Below the pieces are notes generated by a model, which did not search any database, was not told the DNA's origin, and saw only the letters and a list, made by a program, of their open reading frames with translations. This document shows, one piece after another, positions 15,033-20,734 of a stretch of DNA of 64,000 nucleotides. The translations under genes and the position numbers were made by a program. The stretch is from IMG/VR virus record IMGVR_UViG_3300032245_001466, positions 18,938 to 82,937 of that record; one strand, 5' to 3'. Every line of letters starts with the position of its first letter. Position 1 is the stretch's first letter. This DNA is from a virus.

Positions 15033-15338
15033 ATGTTTGATTGCGTAAAGCACGGCGAGGTAGCGAAGAGTCTCAGTGGCTATTGCGTTGCTTGCTGCTC
15101 AGAGGATCATATCTGCGAAACCTGCGGATTGCGCAGCGGCAGTGATGATGGCTTCACTCTCGTTGAGTGGCGCAGCACGCAAATTTGGAAGGGTCAGATG
15201 CTTTGCGATGATTGCGTTGCGTGCGCAGATTGCGAAGTTTCTGGTGACGGTACCGTGAACACCCACAACGATTACAGCGAACTGCTTTGCGATGCTTGCG
15301 TTGAGGATCGCGACGCAGAGTGGGAGAGCGAAGAGTAG
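15033..15338 (+). CDS. zinc-finger-rich hypothetical protein (101 aa)
   Basis: At least ten cysteines lie in paired patterns: CVACC and CETCG near residues 18-32, CDDCVACADC near 58-67, and CDACVED near 86. This suggests two or three zinc knuckles resembling LIM or RING-like folds. The C-terminus is acidic. Phage proteins of this type often bind host transcription or degradation machinery, but no target can be read here. Confidence 0.65.
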   Translation: MFDCVKHGEVAKSLSGYCVACCSEDHICETCGLRSGSDDGFTLVEWRSTQIWKGQMLCDDCVACADCEVSGDGTVNTHNDYSELLCDACVEDRDAEWESEE

Positions 15339-15354
15339 TCACAACCGATCCACT

Positions 15355-15391
15355 CCACCATCGTCAACCGCTCGGCGGTTGGCGGTGGTGG
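15355..15391 (+). terminator. terminator of gene 15033
   Basis: CCACCATCGTCAACCGC pairs with GCGGTTGGCGGTGGTGG around TCG, with one U-G pair. Confidence 0.7.
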
Positions 15392-15438
15392 TTCAATCGG
15401 GAGTCTCTCACTTCGTTCGATCCCGACAGTCCGTAATA

Positions 15439-15458
15439 TAACTAACTAATTAACTAAC
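15439..15458 (+). repeat. TAAC tandem repeat with one TAAT
   Basis: TAAC-TAAC-TAAT-TAAC-TAAC precedes class A unit 10. The single variant copy shows that the tract is drifting rather than freshly copied. Confidence 0.75.
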
Positions 15459-15476
15459 TAATAACTGGTTCGACTC

Positions 15477-15571
15477 GGCCCTCCGGGCCTATCGGCCTAA
15501 CATAAATGAATCAATCGTTTGCCGTACTCTCTGGGTGCGGCGGTTGCCGTGTAGTAATAAGGAGGCTAGTA
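15477..15571 (+). promoter_or_regulatory. class A regulatory unit 10
   Basis: The palindrome is a further compensated variant, GGCCC-TCC-GGGCC (15477-15489). ATAAAT (15502-15507) is 17 bases from -10 TACTCT (15525-15530). The leader stem GCGGC-GGTT-GCCGT spans 15537-15550, then AAGGAGGCTAGT. Confidence 0.65.
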
Positions 15572-15916
15572 ATGGGAGCAATGAAGAATCAAGCAATAGA
15601 GGAGCGCAACGATAGCGTCGTTGATTATCACACATGGCGATTCGTAGAAGCCGATGGCGGTGCTGATCAGCACGCGCTAGAGTGGTGGGCGTCATCATAC
15701 GCTCGCCGTGCCGATACCGCCGACGAAGCGGTAGACGTCATGGAGAAGCCGCATCACTACGCTGAGGAGATTGCAGAGTTCGCCAGCATTTATGCTGACG
15801 CGAGCGATGACGACCTCTCGCTATTCGGCTATTGGGAGTGTGAAGAGTGCGGCGAAGAGTCCAAGAGGATCTCGCACTCGATAGACATGGCGAAGACCTG
15901 CTACGGTCAGCAGTAG
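15572..15916 (+). CDS. hypothetical protein with C-terminal zinc motif (114 aa)
   Basis: ATG 15572 is fixed by AAGGAGGCTAGTA. The frame upstream to 15506 lies in the promoter. The protein is acidic and helical (YAEEIAEFASIYADASDDDL) with WECEECGEES near residue 88, resembling the CSEC element of the 13952 product. The function is unknown. Confidence 0.65.
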   Translation: MGAMKNQAIEERNDSVVDYHTWRFVEADGGADQHALEWWASSYARRADTADEAVDVMEKPHHYAEEIAEFASIYADASDDDLSLFGYWECEECGEESKRISHSIDMAKTCYGQQ

Positions 15917-15919
15917 CGC

Positions 15920-15957
15920 ACCGCCCCACTCACCGCTTCGGCGGTGGGTGGGGCGGT
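15920..15957 (+). terminator. terminator of gene 15572 with UUCG loop
   Basis: A 17-base arm, ACCGCCCCACTCACCGC, pairs with GCGGTGGGTGGGGCGGT around UUCG. The only non-Watson-Crick pair is a U-G. Confidence 0.75.
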
Positions 15958-16002
15958 CTATCGGGCCTCTCTCACTTCGTTCGAGCTCGCCAACCTGACT
16001 AA

Positions 16003-16040
16003 TAACTAACTGCATAACTAACTAAGATAACTAACCTAAC
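16003..16040 (+). repeat. interrupted TAAC repeats
   Basis: Six TAAC copies, interrupted by TGCA and TAAGA, precede the last class A unit. Confidence 0.65.
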
Positions 16041-16145
16041 GTTCTGACGCTCGCTCCGCTCGCTTCGGCCGAACTATAATGAACCCAGCGATTCAGGCAC
16101 TATGTCGGTGCGGGGCTTCCCGTGTTGCGATAAGGAGGCAATAAA
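16041..16145 (+). promoter_or_regulatory. class A regulatory unit 11 (divergent)
   Basis: The upstream palindrome is largely lost; only GTTC/GAAC ends remain around a GCTCGCTCCGCTCGC core. TATAAT replaces CTAAAT (16075-16080) and is 17 bases from CACTAT (16098-16103). The leader stem is CGGG-GCTT-CCCG (16111-16122), then AAGGAGGCAATAAA. Confidence 0.55.
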
Positions 16146-16376
16146 ATGGTAGCGTGCCAAGATTGTGGCGTTGAGTTCTTCAACGAGTTTGAGCCACTAT
16201 CAACTATCTGCGCAGCGTGCGTAGATGAGCGCGATTCCTATTACGAGAAATGGGCGGCAGAATACGCTGACGCTATGGCGGAAGAAGATGACGCTTGGGA
16301 GCGCACCAAGCGCAGGATTAGCCCTGAGCGCGGGTTTATCGGAACGGATACCGACCCGCTACCAGGCGGCGACTAA
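16146..16376 (+). CDS. small zinc-ribbon protein (76 aa)
   Basis: CQDC (about residues 4-7) and CAAC (about 22-25) form a zinc ribbon, followed by an acidic helix (YADAMAEEDDAWERTKRR). It is the last gene of the plus-strand array. It ends just before the terminators that meet the opposing array. Confidence 0.65.
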   Translation: MVACQDCGVEFFNEFEPLSTICAACVDERDSYYEKWAAEYADAMAEEDDAWERTKRRISPERGFIGTDTDPLPGGD

Positions 16377-16380
16377 ACCA

Positions 16381-16417
16381 GAAGCCCCTCGTTGCCACGC
16401 GGCAGCGGGGGGCTTTC
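16381..16417 (+). terminator. terminator of gene 16146
   Basis: GAAGCCCC pairs with GGGGCTTTC around an inner GCC/GGC stem. It is followed by TGTTT. Confidence 0.6.
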
Positions 16418-16425
16418 TGTTTGAC

Positions 16426-16448
16426 CCCTCCTCGCCGGGCGAGGAGGG
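16426..16448. repeat. class B-like palindrome at the array junction
   Basis: CCCTCCTCGCC and GGCGAGGAGGG form a near-perfect palindrome. It is followed by AAATAATAA, as in the class B units, but no promoter adjoins it. Confidence 0.55.
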
Positions 16449-16462
16449 CTTGCCCAAATAAT

Positions 16463-16500
16463 AAGCCCCCCAAGAGCCTCGGCGGTTTCTTGGGGGGCTT
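16463..16500. terminator. bidirectional terminator between converging arrays
   Basis: AAGCCCCCCAAGA and TCTTGGGGGGCTT form a 13-bp stem between the last plus-strand gene and the first minus-strand gene stop. Confidence 0.8.
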
Positions 16501-16518
16501 GCTTTGCTTCTGGTGTGT

Positions 16519-16836
16519 TTATGCTTCTGCCTTTGCCTCGGCTTTCGCGTCATCTACATAGGTGCGTGCGATTTCGTGCCAGTTGATTGCCTCAACCGCG
16601 GCGCGCAATAGGTCTGCCTCAAGTCCTGCCGCCTTCGTTGTCCAAGTTTCGTCAATCTCGTTGCGCAAGGTGTCCGCGAGAGTGTCGGCGGCGTCGTCCG
16701 TGTCGCCTTCGTTGTCCGTAAGAATCTCGGCGGCAATCTCCGCAACATAGTCGCTGCCGCCCGCATAGCCTTCGCCAATCCACAACGCGGCAAGCCAAGT
16801 TTCGTAGTTGCTCCAGCCGTTGTATTGTCCGCTCAT
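16519..16836 (-). CDS. NYETW-type phage protein (105 aa)
   Basis: The N-terminus has GWSNYETWLAALWIGEG, a pattern I know from a widespread family of small phage proteins of unknown function that begin N-Y-x-T-W and L-W-I. The rest is acidic and helical (VAEIAAEILTDNEGDTDDAA) and ends in an Ala/Glu/Lys helix. The ribosome site is AAGGAGGCTAGACA. It is the most distal gene of the minus-strand array. Confidence 0.7.
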   Translation of the reverse strand: MSGQYNGWSNYETWLAALWIGEGYAGGSDYVAEIAAEILTDNEGDTDDAADTLADTLRNEIDETWTTKAAGLEADLLRAAVEAINWHEIARTYVDDAKAEAKAEA

Positions 16837-16859
16837 TGTCTAGCCTCCTTCTATGCCTT

Positions 16860-16941
16860 GCCCAAGTGGGCTAGTCGCATTATAGAGTGAGATTCTGCGC
16901 CCTGTCAAGCGTTCTATCTCAGGTAGCCGGGGCTACCTGAG
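16860..16941 (-). promoter_or_regulatory. class B regulatory unit 1
   Basis: Read on the minus strand, it has palindrome CTCAGGTAGCC/GGCTACCTGAG (16918-16941), TAGAAC, -35 TTGACA (16903-16908), an 18-base spacer and -10 TATAAT (16879-16884). Seven bases further is the leader stem GCCC-ACTT-GGGC (16860-16871). Confidence 0.8.
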
Positions 16942-16952
16942 CCATAACAATA

Positions 16953-16973
16953 AACCCCGCCGAAGCGGGGCTT
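16953..16973 (-). terminator. terminator of gene 17018
   Basis: On the minus strand, CCCCGC-TTCG-GCGGGG is followed by TTTATTGTT. Confidence 0.8.
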
Positions 16974-17017
16974 ATCGTTTCACGACGGGGGGCTAGTTCC
17001 CCGTAGCGAGCATCTAG

Positions 17018-17239
17018 TTATCGCGCAAGCGCGACGGCCTCTTGTACGCGGCTTGCCGCGCCCTCGGCGCTACCGAACTCCTCAATGCCGAACACCTCAA
17101 CGAGATTGTTTACAAAGTCGGTCGCCATCTTCTCAAAGTAGAAGGTCGTATCGCCCTCCGCGTCCTGCCCCTCATACCAACGGGCAAAGGTTGTGCTTGC
17201 TCCGTTTGTGTGAATCTGATACCAAGTGTTTGCGTTCAT
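17018..17239 (-). CDS. hypothetical protein (73 aa)
   Basis: The product starts MNANTWYQIHTNGASTTFARW and contains an acidic turn (EGQDAEGDTTFYFEKM) and a helical end. It looks like a small compact alpha/beta fold. GAGGAGTAGGACTA before the ATG is also the end of the upstream zinc gene, so the two are cotranscribed. The family is not recognised. Confidence 0.65.
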   Translation of the reverse strand: MNANTWYQIHTNGASTTFARWYEGQDAEGDTTFYFEKMATDFVNNLVEVFGIEEFGSAEGAASRVQEAVALAR

Positions 17240-17244
17240 TAGTC

Positions 17245-17394
17245 CTACTCCTCACATACGCAGGTTTCGCACCCGCAGTTGATTTTGTTGTGGCACTTCT
17301 CGCAAAGCACCTTGCCGCTCTGGTTGAGTGTTTCGCTCATACCATCGCCGCAGTTCTCGCAGGGCGAGTAGTCCAAGTCCTCAAAGGTCGCCAT
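17245..17394 (-). CDS. small zinc-ribbon protein (49 aa)
   Basis: The product has CENC, CEKC and a C-terminal CGCETCVC cluster, so one or two zinc sites are likely. It starts behind AGGAGGCTAGAA from class B unit 2 and precedes gene 17018 in the same transcript. The small size and Cys spacing suggest a nucleic-acid or protein adaptor. Confidence 0.65.
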   Translation of the reverse strand: MATFEDLDYSPCENCGDGMSETLNQSGKVLCEKCHNKINCGCETCVCEE

Positions 17395-17417
17395 TTCTAG
17401 CCTCCTATTCCTAGCCA

Positions 17418-17499
17418 GCCCAAGTGGGCTACGGGCATTATAGAGTCATCTTCTGCCTGCCGTCAAGTGGTTCTAGTCCAATCTGCCGAGGCAGATTGG
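17418..17499 (-). promoter_or_regulatory. class B regulatory unit 2
   Basis: Palindrome CCAATCTGCC/GGCAGATTGG spans 17478-17499. The -35 is TTGACG (17461-17466), the spacer 18 bases and the -10 TATAAT (17437-17442). Seven bases on is the leader stem GCCC-ACTT-GGGC (17418-17429). Confidence 0.8.
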
Positions 17500-17510
17500 A
17501 GGCAAACAAA

Positions 17511-17532
17511 AACGAGGGGCGCACCCCTCGTT
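17511..17532 (-). terminator. terminator of gene 17556
   Basis: On the minus strand, AACGAGGGG-TGCG-CCCCTCGTT runs into TTTTTGTTTG, a classical intrinsic terminator. Confidence 0.85.
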
Positions 17533-17555
17533 TCTGTTTTCTGAGCTGCGAAACC

Positions 17556-17963
17556 TTACGCGATAGGGTAGCCGCCCAGTTCTAGCAGCGTGCGGATTTC
17601 TTCCACCTGCTCATCATTGAGGGCGAGCGTCTGCCCGTCCTTATCCTCTGCGGTGAGTACGCAGTTGCCATAGATGCCGTCAAAGTTTCCGCCGAGGATT
17701 TCATTTCGCAGCGAAGTTGCCGCCTGATTGCGGACGACTGGCTCATTGAAAAGCCCTTCCTCATCGCACCAGAGCACCACACTCGTTGCGCCGTACTTGC
17801 CAGAAACCGCAACCTCGGTAATGTCAAACTCGCCCACGCGGTAAATCTCTTTGAGCGTGCTGCCGTCATCGTTGAAGTCCACCACCTCAACCCAGTTGAA
17901 GAGTGCGCCGTTTGGCGTTGCGTCCTCAAACTTGCCGACTCCGAACTTGAACGCCTTACCCAT
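17556..17963 (-). CDS. hypothetical protein (135 aa)
   Basis: This protein is beta-rich in its first half (FNWVEVVDFNDDGSTLKEIY, ITEVAVSGKYGATSVVLWCDEEG). The C-terminal half has ALNDEQVEEIRTLLELGGY. It resembles a small soluble domain protein but has no assignable motif. It is driven alone by class B unit 3 (GTAGGAGGCTAGAAA). Confidence 0.65.
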   Translation of the reverse strand: MGKAFKFGVGKFEDATPNGALFNWVEVVDFNDDGSTLKEIYRVGEFDITEVAVSGKYGATSVVLWCDEEGLFNEPVVRNQAATSLRNEILGGNFDGIYGNCVLTAEDKDGQTLALNDEQVEEIRTLLELGGYPIA

Positions 17964-17986
17964 TTTCTAGCCTCCTACTTTTTCCA

Positions 17987-18073
17987 TCGGGAAGCCCCGA
18001 CCTCTGAATCTTACGCGATAAATCCGCAGCCTGTCAAGCGGGTTCTACCCCTAATGGCCGGAGCCATTAGGGG
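17987..18073 (-). promoter_or_regulatory. class B regulatory unit 3
   Basis: Palindrome CCCCTAATGGC-CGGA-GCCATTAGGGG spans 18048-18073. The -35 is TTGACA (18032-18037), the spacer 18 bases and the -10 TAAGAT (18008-18013). Seven bases on is the leader stem TCGGG-GCTT-CCCGA (17987-18000). Confidence 0.75.
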
Positions 18074-18093
18074 CTGAACTATTATCTGGCGAT

Positions 18094-18435
18094 TTAGGCG
18101 AAGACGCTTGTGATGTCCTGCATTTCGCGCTCAGCGGCTTCGGCGGAATCAAAGACAACGAAGTCAATGAATCCATCGTTGCGCCAGTGAACGATTGCAT
18201 ACTGGAACCTATCGTAAGTCCCATCAAGTTCGGTTTCATACGATTCATCTGGGATAGCAACGCCATCCATCGTATCTCCATAGATGAGTTCAATCTTGAT
18301 AGCGTGCGGCTCAACGCGGCTCCGAACTTCTGGTCGGAGATACCAAACTGGGCACTTGCTGCACACTTCGCCCTGTGAGCAGTGGAACTGGTAGAAGTCG
18401 CTCTTCGTGAGTGAGATTGCAAACGCCTTGAACAT
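18094..18435 (-). CDS. hypothetical protein (113 aa)
   Basis: The protein contains CSQGEVCSKCPVWYL near residues 19-33, a possible zinc or disulphide element. An acidic beta-rich middle follows, then FIDFVVFDSAEAAEREM near the end. It starts behind AGGAGGCTAGG. No separate terminator follows; the unit 3 palindrome lies right after its stop. The function is unknown. Confidence 0.65.
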   Translation of the reverse strand: MFKAFAISLTKSDFYQFHCSQGEVCSKCPVWYLRPEVRSRVEPHAIKIELIYGDTMDGVAIPDESYETELDGTYDRFQYAIVHWRNDGFIDFVVFDSAEAAEREMQDITSVFA

Positions 18436-18457
18436 CCTAGCCTCCTGTTCTCAATCA

Positions 18458-18539
18458 GCCCAAGTGGGCTACGCCCATTGTAATGTGAACTTTCCCAGCC
18501 TGTCAAGCGTTCTATCCCAAGTGGCCTCGGCCACTTGGG
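18458..18539 (-). promoter_or_regulatory. class B regulatory unit 4
   Basis: Palindrome CCCAAGTGGCC/GGCCACTTGGG spans 18516-18539. The -35 is TTGACA (18501-18506), the spacer 18 bases and the -10 TACAAT (18477-18482). Seven bases on is the leader stem GCCC-ACTT-GGGC (18458-18469). Confidence 0.8.
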
Positions 18540-18553
18540 GCATAACAATAATA

Positions 18554-18589
18554 AAGCGGGCTAGTTGGCTGCGATCAACTAGCCCGCTT
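18554..18589 (-). terminator. terminator of gene 18637
   Basis: AAGCGGGCTAGTTG/CAACTAGCCCGCTT form a perfect 14-bp stem, followed on the minus strand by TATTATTGTT. Confidence 0.8.
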
Positions 18590-18636
18590 GGGGAAGAGGT
18601 GGTGGAGGCTGCCGCCACCTCGTAGACATTAGTCCG

Positions 18637-18900
18637 CTATGCGAACTCAAACTGGCGACAATCTGCGCCGAACAAACAACTGGCTGGCTCGTGTGGTTGT
18701 GGCTCTATTGCCCAGTTTAGGCAAGTGCCGCAAGAATCGCCACAAAGGTTGATGTCATCCCAGTCAAAGACAGGTCCGAGGGTGTTGCCCTCGCGGTCAG
18801 TTGTCTGTGGGTCGTCAAGCGCGTCGCCGAAGCGAACCTCAGCGCACGCCACGCAATGGAATGAACCCTCGTAAGTCCAAGCCAAGATTCTGCTATCCAT
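18637..18900 (-). CDS. cysteine-rich hypothetical protein (87 aa)
   Basis: ATG 18900 follows TAGGAGGACTT, so the longer frame from 18918 is rejected. The sequence has FHCVACAEVRFGDAL near residues 15-29, CGDSCGTCLNW near 58 and CLFGADC near 76. Six or more cysteines suggest a two-site zinc fold. The function is unknown. Confidence 0.65.
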   Translation of the reverse strand: MDSRILAWTYEGSFHCVACAEVRFGDALDDPQTTDREGNTLGPVFDWDDINLCGDSCGTCLNWAIEPQPHEPASCLFGADCRQFEFA

Positions 18901-18921
18901 AAGTCCTCCTACTCGCAACTA

Positions 18922-19002
18922 TCGGTAGTTCCCGACCACACGATTATACGCGATAAGTTCTGAGCCTGTCAAGTTCCACCGCAAGGAGCCGAGGCTCCTT
19001 GC
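18922..19002 (-). promoter_or_regulatory. class B regulatory unit 5
   Basis: Palindrome GCAAGGAGCC/GGCTCCTTGC spans 18981-19002. The -35 is TTGACA (18967-18972), the spacer 18 bases and the -10 TATAAT (18943-18948). Seven bases on is the weaker leader stem TCGG/CCGA (18922-18935). GTTCCA replaces GTTCTA. Confidence 0.75.
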
Positions 19003-19017
19003 GCCTACCCAATAATG

Positions 19018-19098
19018 CTATCTACTGCTGATGAGGGCGAGTGTGTACAGCATTAGGAGCAGGAGCAGCCCGTAGAAGATGGCGTACTCCACAATCAT
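19018..19098 (-). CDS. 26-residue membrane peptide
   Basis: The ATG overlaps the stop of gene 19095 as ATGA. The product is one hydrophobic helix (AIFYGLLLLLMLYTLALI) with a short tail. Translational coupling supports expression. Its size and position resemble the coupled peptide at 28200. It may act on the inner membrane or on a membrane partner. Confidence 0.5.
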   Translation of the reverse strand: MIVEYAIFYGLLLLLMLYTLALISSR

Positions 19099-19352
19099 AC
19101 AACCACGCTTTGGAGCGCGTCGTAGCAGTCATCGCATAGCGACTGCTTATGCTCGTAGGCGTTCTCGTAGCCGTTCCAGCCGTAGGCAAACGAACGCGTC
19201 TTGCCCTCAAACGGGCAACGCTTGTCCAGACCAAGAGCCTCCTCGCCCTCGCACTCCTGAACCATTGGGTGATCGTGCGTTTCGCACTCGCATTGGTCGT
19301 AGTAGCAATCGCCGTTGCCACACATCGTCATTGACGCTTGTAGGTATGCCAT
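19095..19352 (-). CDS. cysteine-rich hypothetical protein (85 aa)
   Basis: ATG 19352 is preceded by GGAGGCAACA. The frame upstream to 19403 crosses the promoter leader and is rejected. CGNGDCYYDQCECETHDH near residues 12-29 and CDDCYDAL near the end suggest zinc binding. The middle has GWNGYENAYEHK. The function is unknown. Confidence 0.65.
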   Translation of the reverse strand: MAYLQASMTMCGNGDCYYDQCECETHDHPMVQECEGEEALGLDKRCPFEGKTRSFAYGWNGYENAYEHKQSLCDDCYDALQSVVV

Positions 19353-19373
19353 TGTTGCCTCCTTCACTAGCCT

Positions 19374-19457
19374 CCCCAAGTGGGGTACTCGTATTCTATA
19401 CACACTCCTAGCCAGCCGTCAAGCGGGGTTCTAGTCATCTTTGCCGGAGCAAAGATG
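19374..19457 (-). promoter_or_regulatory. class B regulatory unit 6
   Basis: Palindrome CATCTTTGC-CGGA-GCAAAGATG spans 19436-19457. The -35 is TTGACG (19417-19422), the spacer 18 bases and the -10 TAGAAT (19393-19398). Seven bases on is the leader stem CCCC-ACTT-GGGG (19374-19385). Confidence 0.8.
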
Positions 19458-19470
19458 AGCAGAACAAATA

Positions 19471-19697
19471 GAAAGACCCCCCAGAGCCGTCGCCCTGAGA
19501 GGTCTTTCCTCGGATTCGTTGTCTGGGGCTAATCACTTCCCCAGACTCCTTTTCCTTCCGCTCCGCCGATACATTGGCTCCTAGCGGTCATCGTCCTTTG
19601 CGTCTCTATCCCCGCATTTCTTGGCTGCGGCATCTGCTCGCTCGTCCAGAGTCTCACCCAGTCGGTTGCTATTCCTAGGATCGCTTCCGACATAGGG
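19471..19697 (-). ncRNA. candidate structured small RNA
   Basis: A minus-strand promoter (TTGACA 19722-19727, 18 bases, GATACT 19698-19703) faces about 220 bases without a credible gene. The transcript would contain a stem GTCTGGGG/CCCCAGAC (19521-19546) and end at an intrinsic terminator GAAAGACC/GGTCTTTC (19471-19508) followed by TATTTGTT. A 54-codon frame exists near 19690, but it has no ribosome site. The usual leader stem and AGGAGG of the array genes are missing. Confidence 0.5.
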
Positions 19698-19758
19698 AGT
19701 ATCTCACCTCGTCTGGGGTCTTGTCAAGCACTTTCCCAAAGATTCTTTATGAATCTTT
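19698..19758 (-). promoter_or_regulatory. class B-like promoter of the small RNA
   Basis: TTGACA (19722-19727) and GATACT (19698-19703) are 18 bases apart. An AAAGATTC/GAATCTTT palindrome lies upstream at 19738-19758, in the same relative place as in the gene units but AT-rich. Confidence 0.55.
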
Positions 19759-19778
19759 TTTATCCACCAGCCGCCCCC

Positions 19779-19815
19779 TTGACAGTTCTATCCCGAAGTG
19801 CAGCTGCACTTCGGG
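19779..19815. repeat. orphan class B palindrome with inverted -35
   Basis: A perfect 24-bp palindrome, CCCGAAGTGCAG/CTGCACTTCGGG (19792-19815), has the usual GTTCTA before it and ATAATAA after it. TTGACA (19779-19784) points to the plus strand, opposite to every other unit. Confidence 0.6.
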
Positions 19816-19855
19816 CTGCCACAATAATAAACTCAAAGAACAAGGAGCCAAATAA

Positions 19856-19990
19856 CTAACTCTCTTGCGGGTGCTCGCAGTTTTCTGACTGCTCCAACTC
19901 GTAGCACGCGTTATCCCGAACGGGATTGTCTACACACTCGCAGACAATCTCATTGCGTTCGCAGTCATCGCACCAAACCATCGTACTCAT
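19856..19990 (-). CDS. small cysteine-rich protein (44 aa)
   Basis: The ATG overlaps the stop of the upstream gene as TAATG. The product has CDDCERNEIVCECVDN near the N-terminus and a second Cys pair near the end, so one zinc site is likely. It is the last gene of a three-gene operon (20414 to 19856). The function is unknown. Confidence 0.55.
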   Translation of the reverse strand: MSTMVWCDDCERNEIVCECVDNPVRDNACYELEQSENCEHPQES

Positions 19991-20208
19991 TAGAGCCTCC
20001 CAGTTCCGCCGCAGCCGCAGATGCCGCCCTCGCAGGTTGCGCCTTCCTCAACGAGCAGCGCGCAGCCGTACTTCTCGGCTCGGTGTTCCTCGCACGATTC
20101 GCAGTAAAGAGCAGATTTGCCAGACTCATTGTTGTCGGAGATGTACGCTGCCTGACCGTCGCAGAAGTCGCAGAAGCGCGACTCCAAGATGAACTCGCCC
20201 TCGCTCAT
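19990..20208 (-). CDS. zinc-finger hypothetical protein (72 aa)
   Basis: CDFCDGQ (about residues 13-19) and CESCEEHR (about 36-43) form a zinc ribbon, and CEGGICGCGGTG is a glycine/cysteine C-terminus. The ATG overlaps the stop of gene 20205 as ATGA, so all three genes in this operon are coupled. The function is unknown. Confidence 0.65.
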   Translation of the reverse strand: MSEGEFILESRFCDFCDGQAAYISDNNESGKSALYCESCEEHRAEKYGCALLVEEGATCEGGICGCGGTGRL

Positions 20209-20414
20209 AGTGCCACCTCAAATCCGTCAGCCTGAATACCATCTAGAATCTGCTGAACATAGCGGCGCTCAATCGCAAGACCGCGACCAAGATACATCGC
20301 GTCCTCGCCGATGTTCTCGTCCAGCCAGCGGCGAGCATCGCTCGTCGTCGGAGTGAGTAGGCAGACGGAGCCGCCGTCCGTGAGCGTGAAGTCCGCGCTG
20401 TGCTTCTTTGCCAT
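20205..20414 (-). CDS. hypothetical protein (69 aa)
   Basis: The protein reads as a small alpha/beta domain (SADFTLTDGGSVCLLTPTT, ARRWLDENIGEDAMYLG, YVQQILDGIQADGFEV). It leads a three-gene operon from class B unit 8, behind AGGAGGACACA. No motif is recognised. Confidence 0.65.
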   Translation of the reverse strand: MAKKHSADFTLTDGGSVCLLTPTTSDARRWLDENIGEDAMYLGRGLAIERRYVQQILDGIQADGFEVAL

Positions 20415-20433
20415 TGTGTCCTCCTATCGCAAC

Positions 20434-20515
20434 GCGCCCAAGTGAGCGTGAGGAAAGTGTAAATGATCATTGACCAGCCGTCAAGTTCTAACTCAAACAG
20501 CCGCGGCTGTTTGAG
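20434..20515 (-). promoter_or_regulatory. class B regulatory unit 8
   Basis: Palindrome CTCAAACAGCC/GGCTGTTTGAG spans 20492-20515. The -35 is TTGACG (20479-20484), the spacer 17 bases and the -10 TACACT (20456-20461). The leader stem around 20434-20448 is imperfect in this unit. Confidence 0.7.
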
Positions 20516-20528
20516 CCGAAACAATAAA

Positions 20529-20567
20529 GGGGAGCCGCGCCAGACACCACATCTGGCACGACTCCCC
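20529..20567 (-). terminator. long terminator after gene 20735
   Basis: GGGGAG and CTCCCC enclose a second GCCAGA/TCTGGC stem; the minus strand continues TTTATTGTT. It ends a 165-base non-coding tail. Confidence 0.8.
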
Positions 20568-20734
20568 GCGTATCGCCGCTATGACGCTTATCCCCTTGCG
20601 GAGGCAACCTTCGGCTCTCGCCTAGTTGCTGCTGACTCTACCTTCTCTGGTTAGGAGCCCAAGAGCCAGACCTTATCGTCGCGGGCAGTTCGTCAATCTG
20701 CCAACTAGCCGTCCTCTACACGGCGCGGATTTAT
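20568..20734 (-). ncRNA. non-coding tail or small RNA after gene 20735
   Basis: About 165 bases lie between the stop at 20735 and the terminator, far more than elsewhere in this compact array. No reading frame is supported. Short complementary stretches (CTGG/CCAG, CGGCGAT) suggest folding. It may be a processed small RNA or a long 3' untranslated region. Confidence 0.4.

Noticed and set aside
13303-16040. TAAC repeats as a CRISPR array
   Set aside because: The unit is four bases with no spacers, and the tracts lie in promoter regions. No cas genes are present.
19471-19697. tmRNA or tRNA-like gene
   Set aside because: No T-arm consensus, no CCA end and no tag frame could be recognised.
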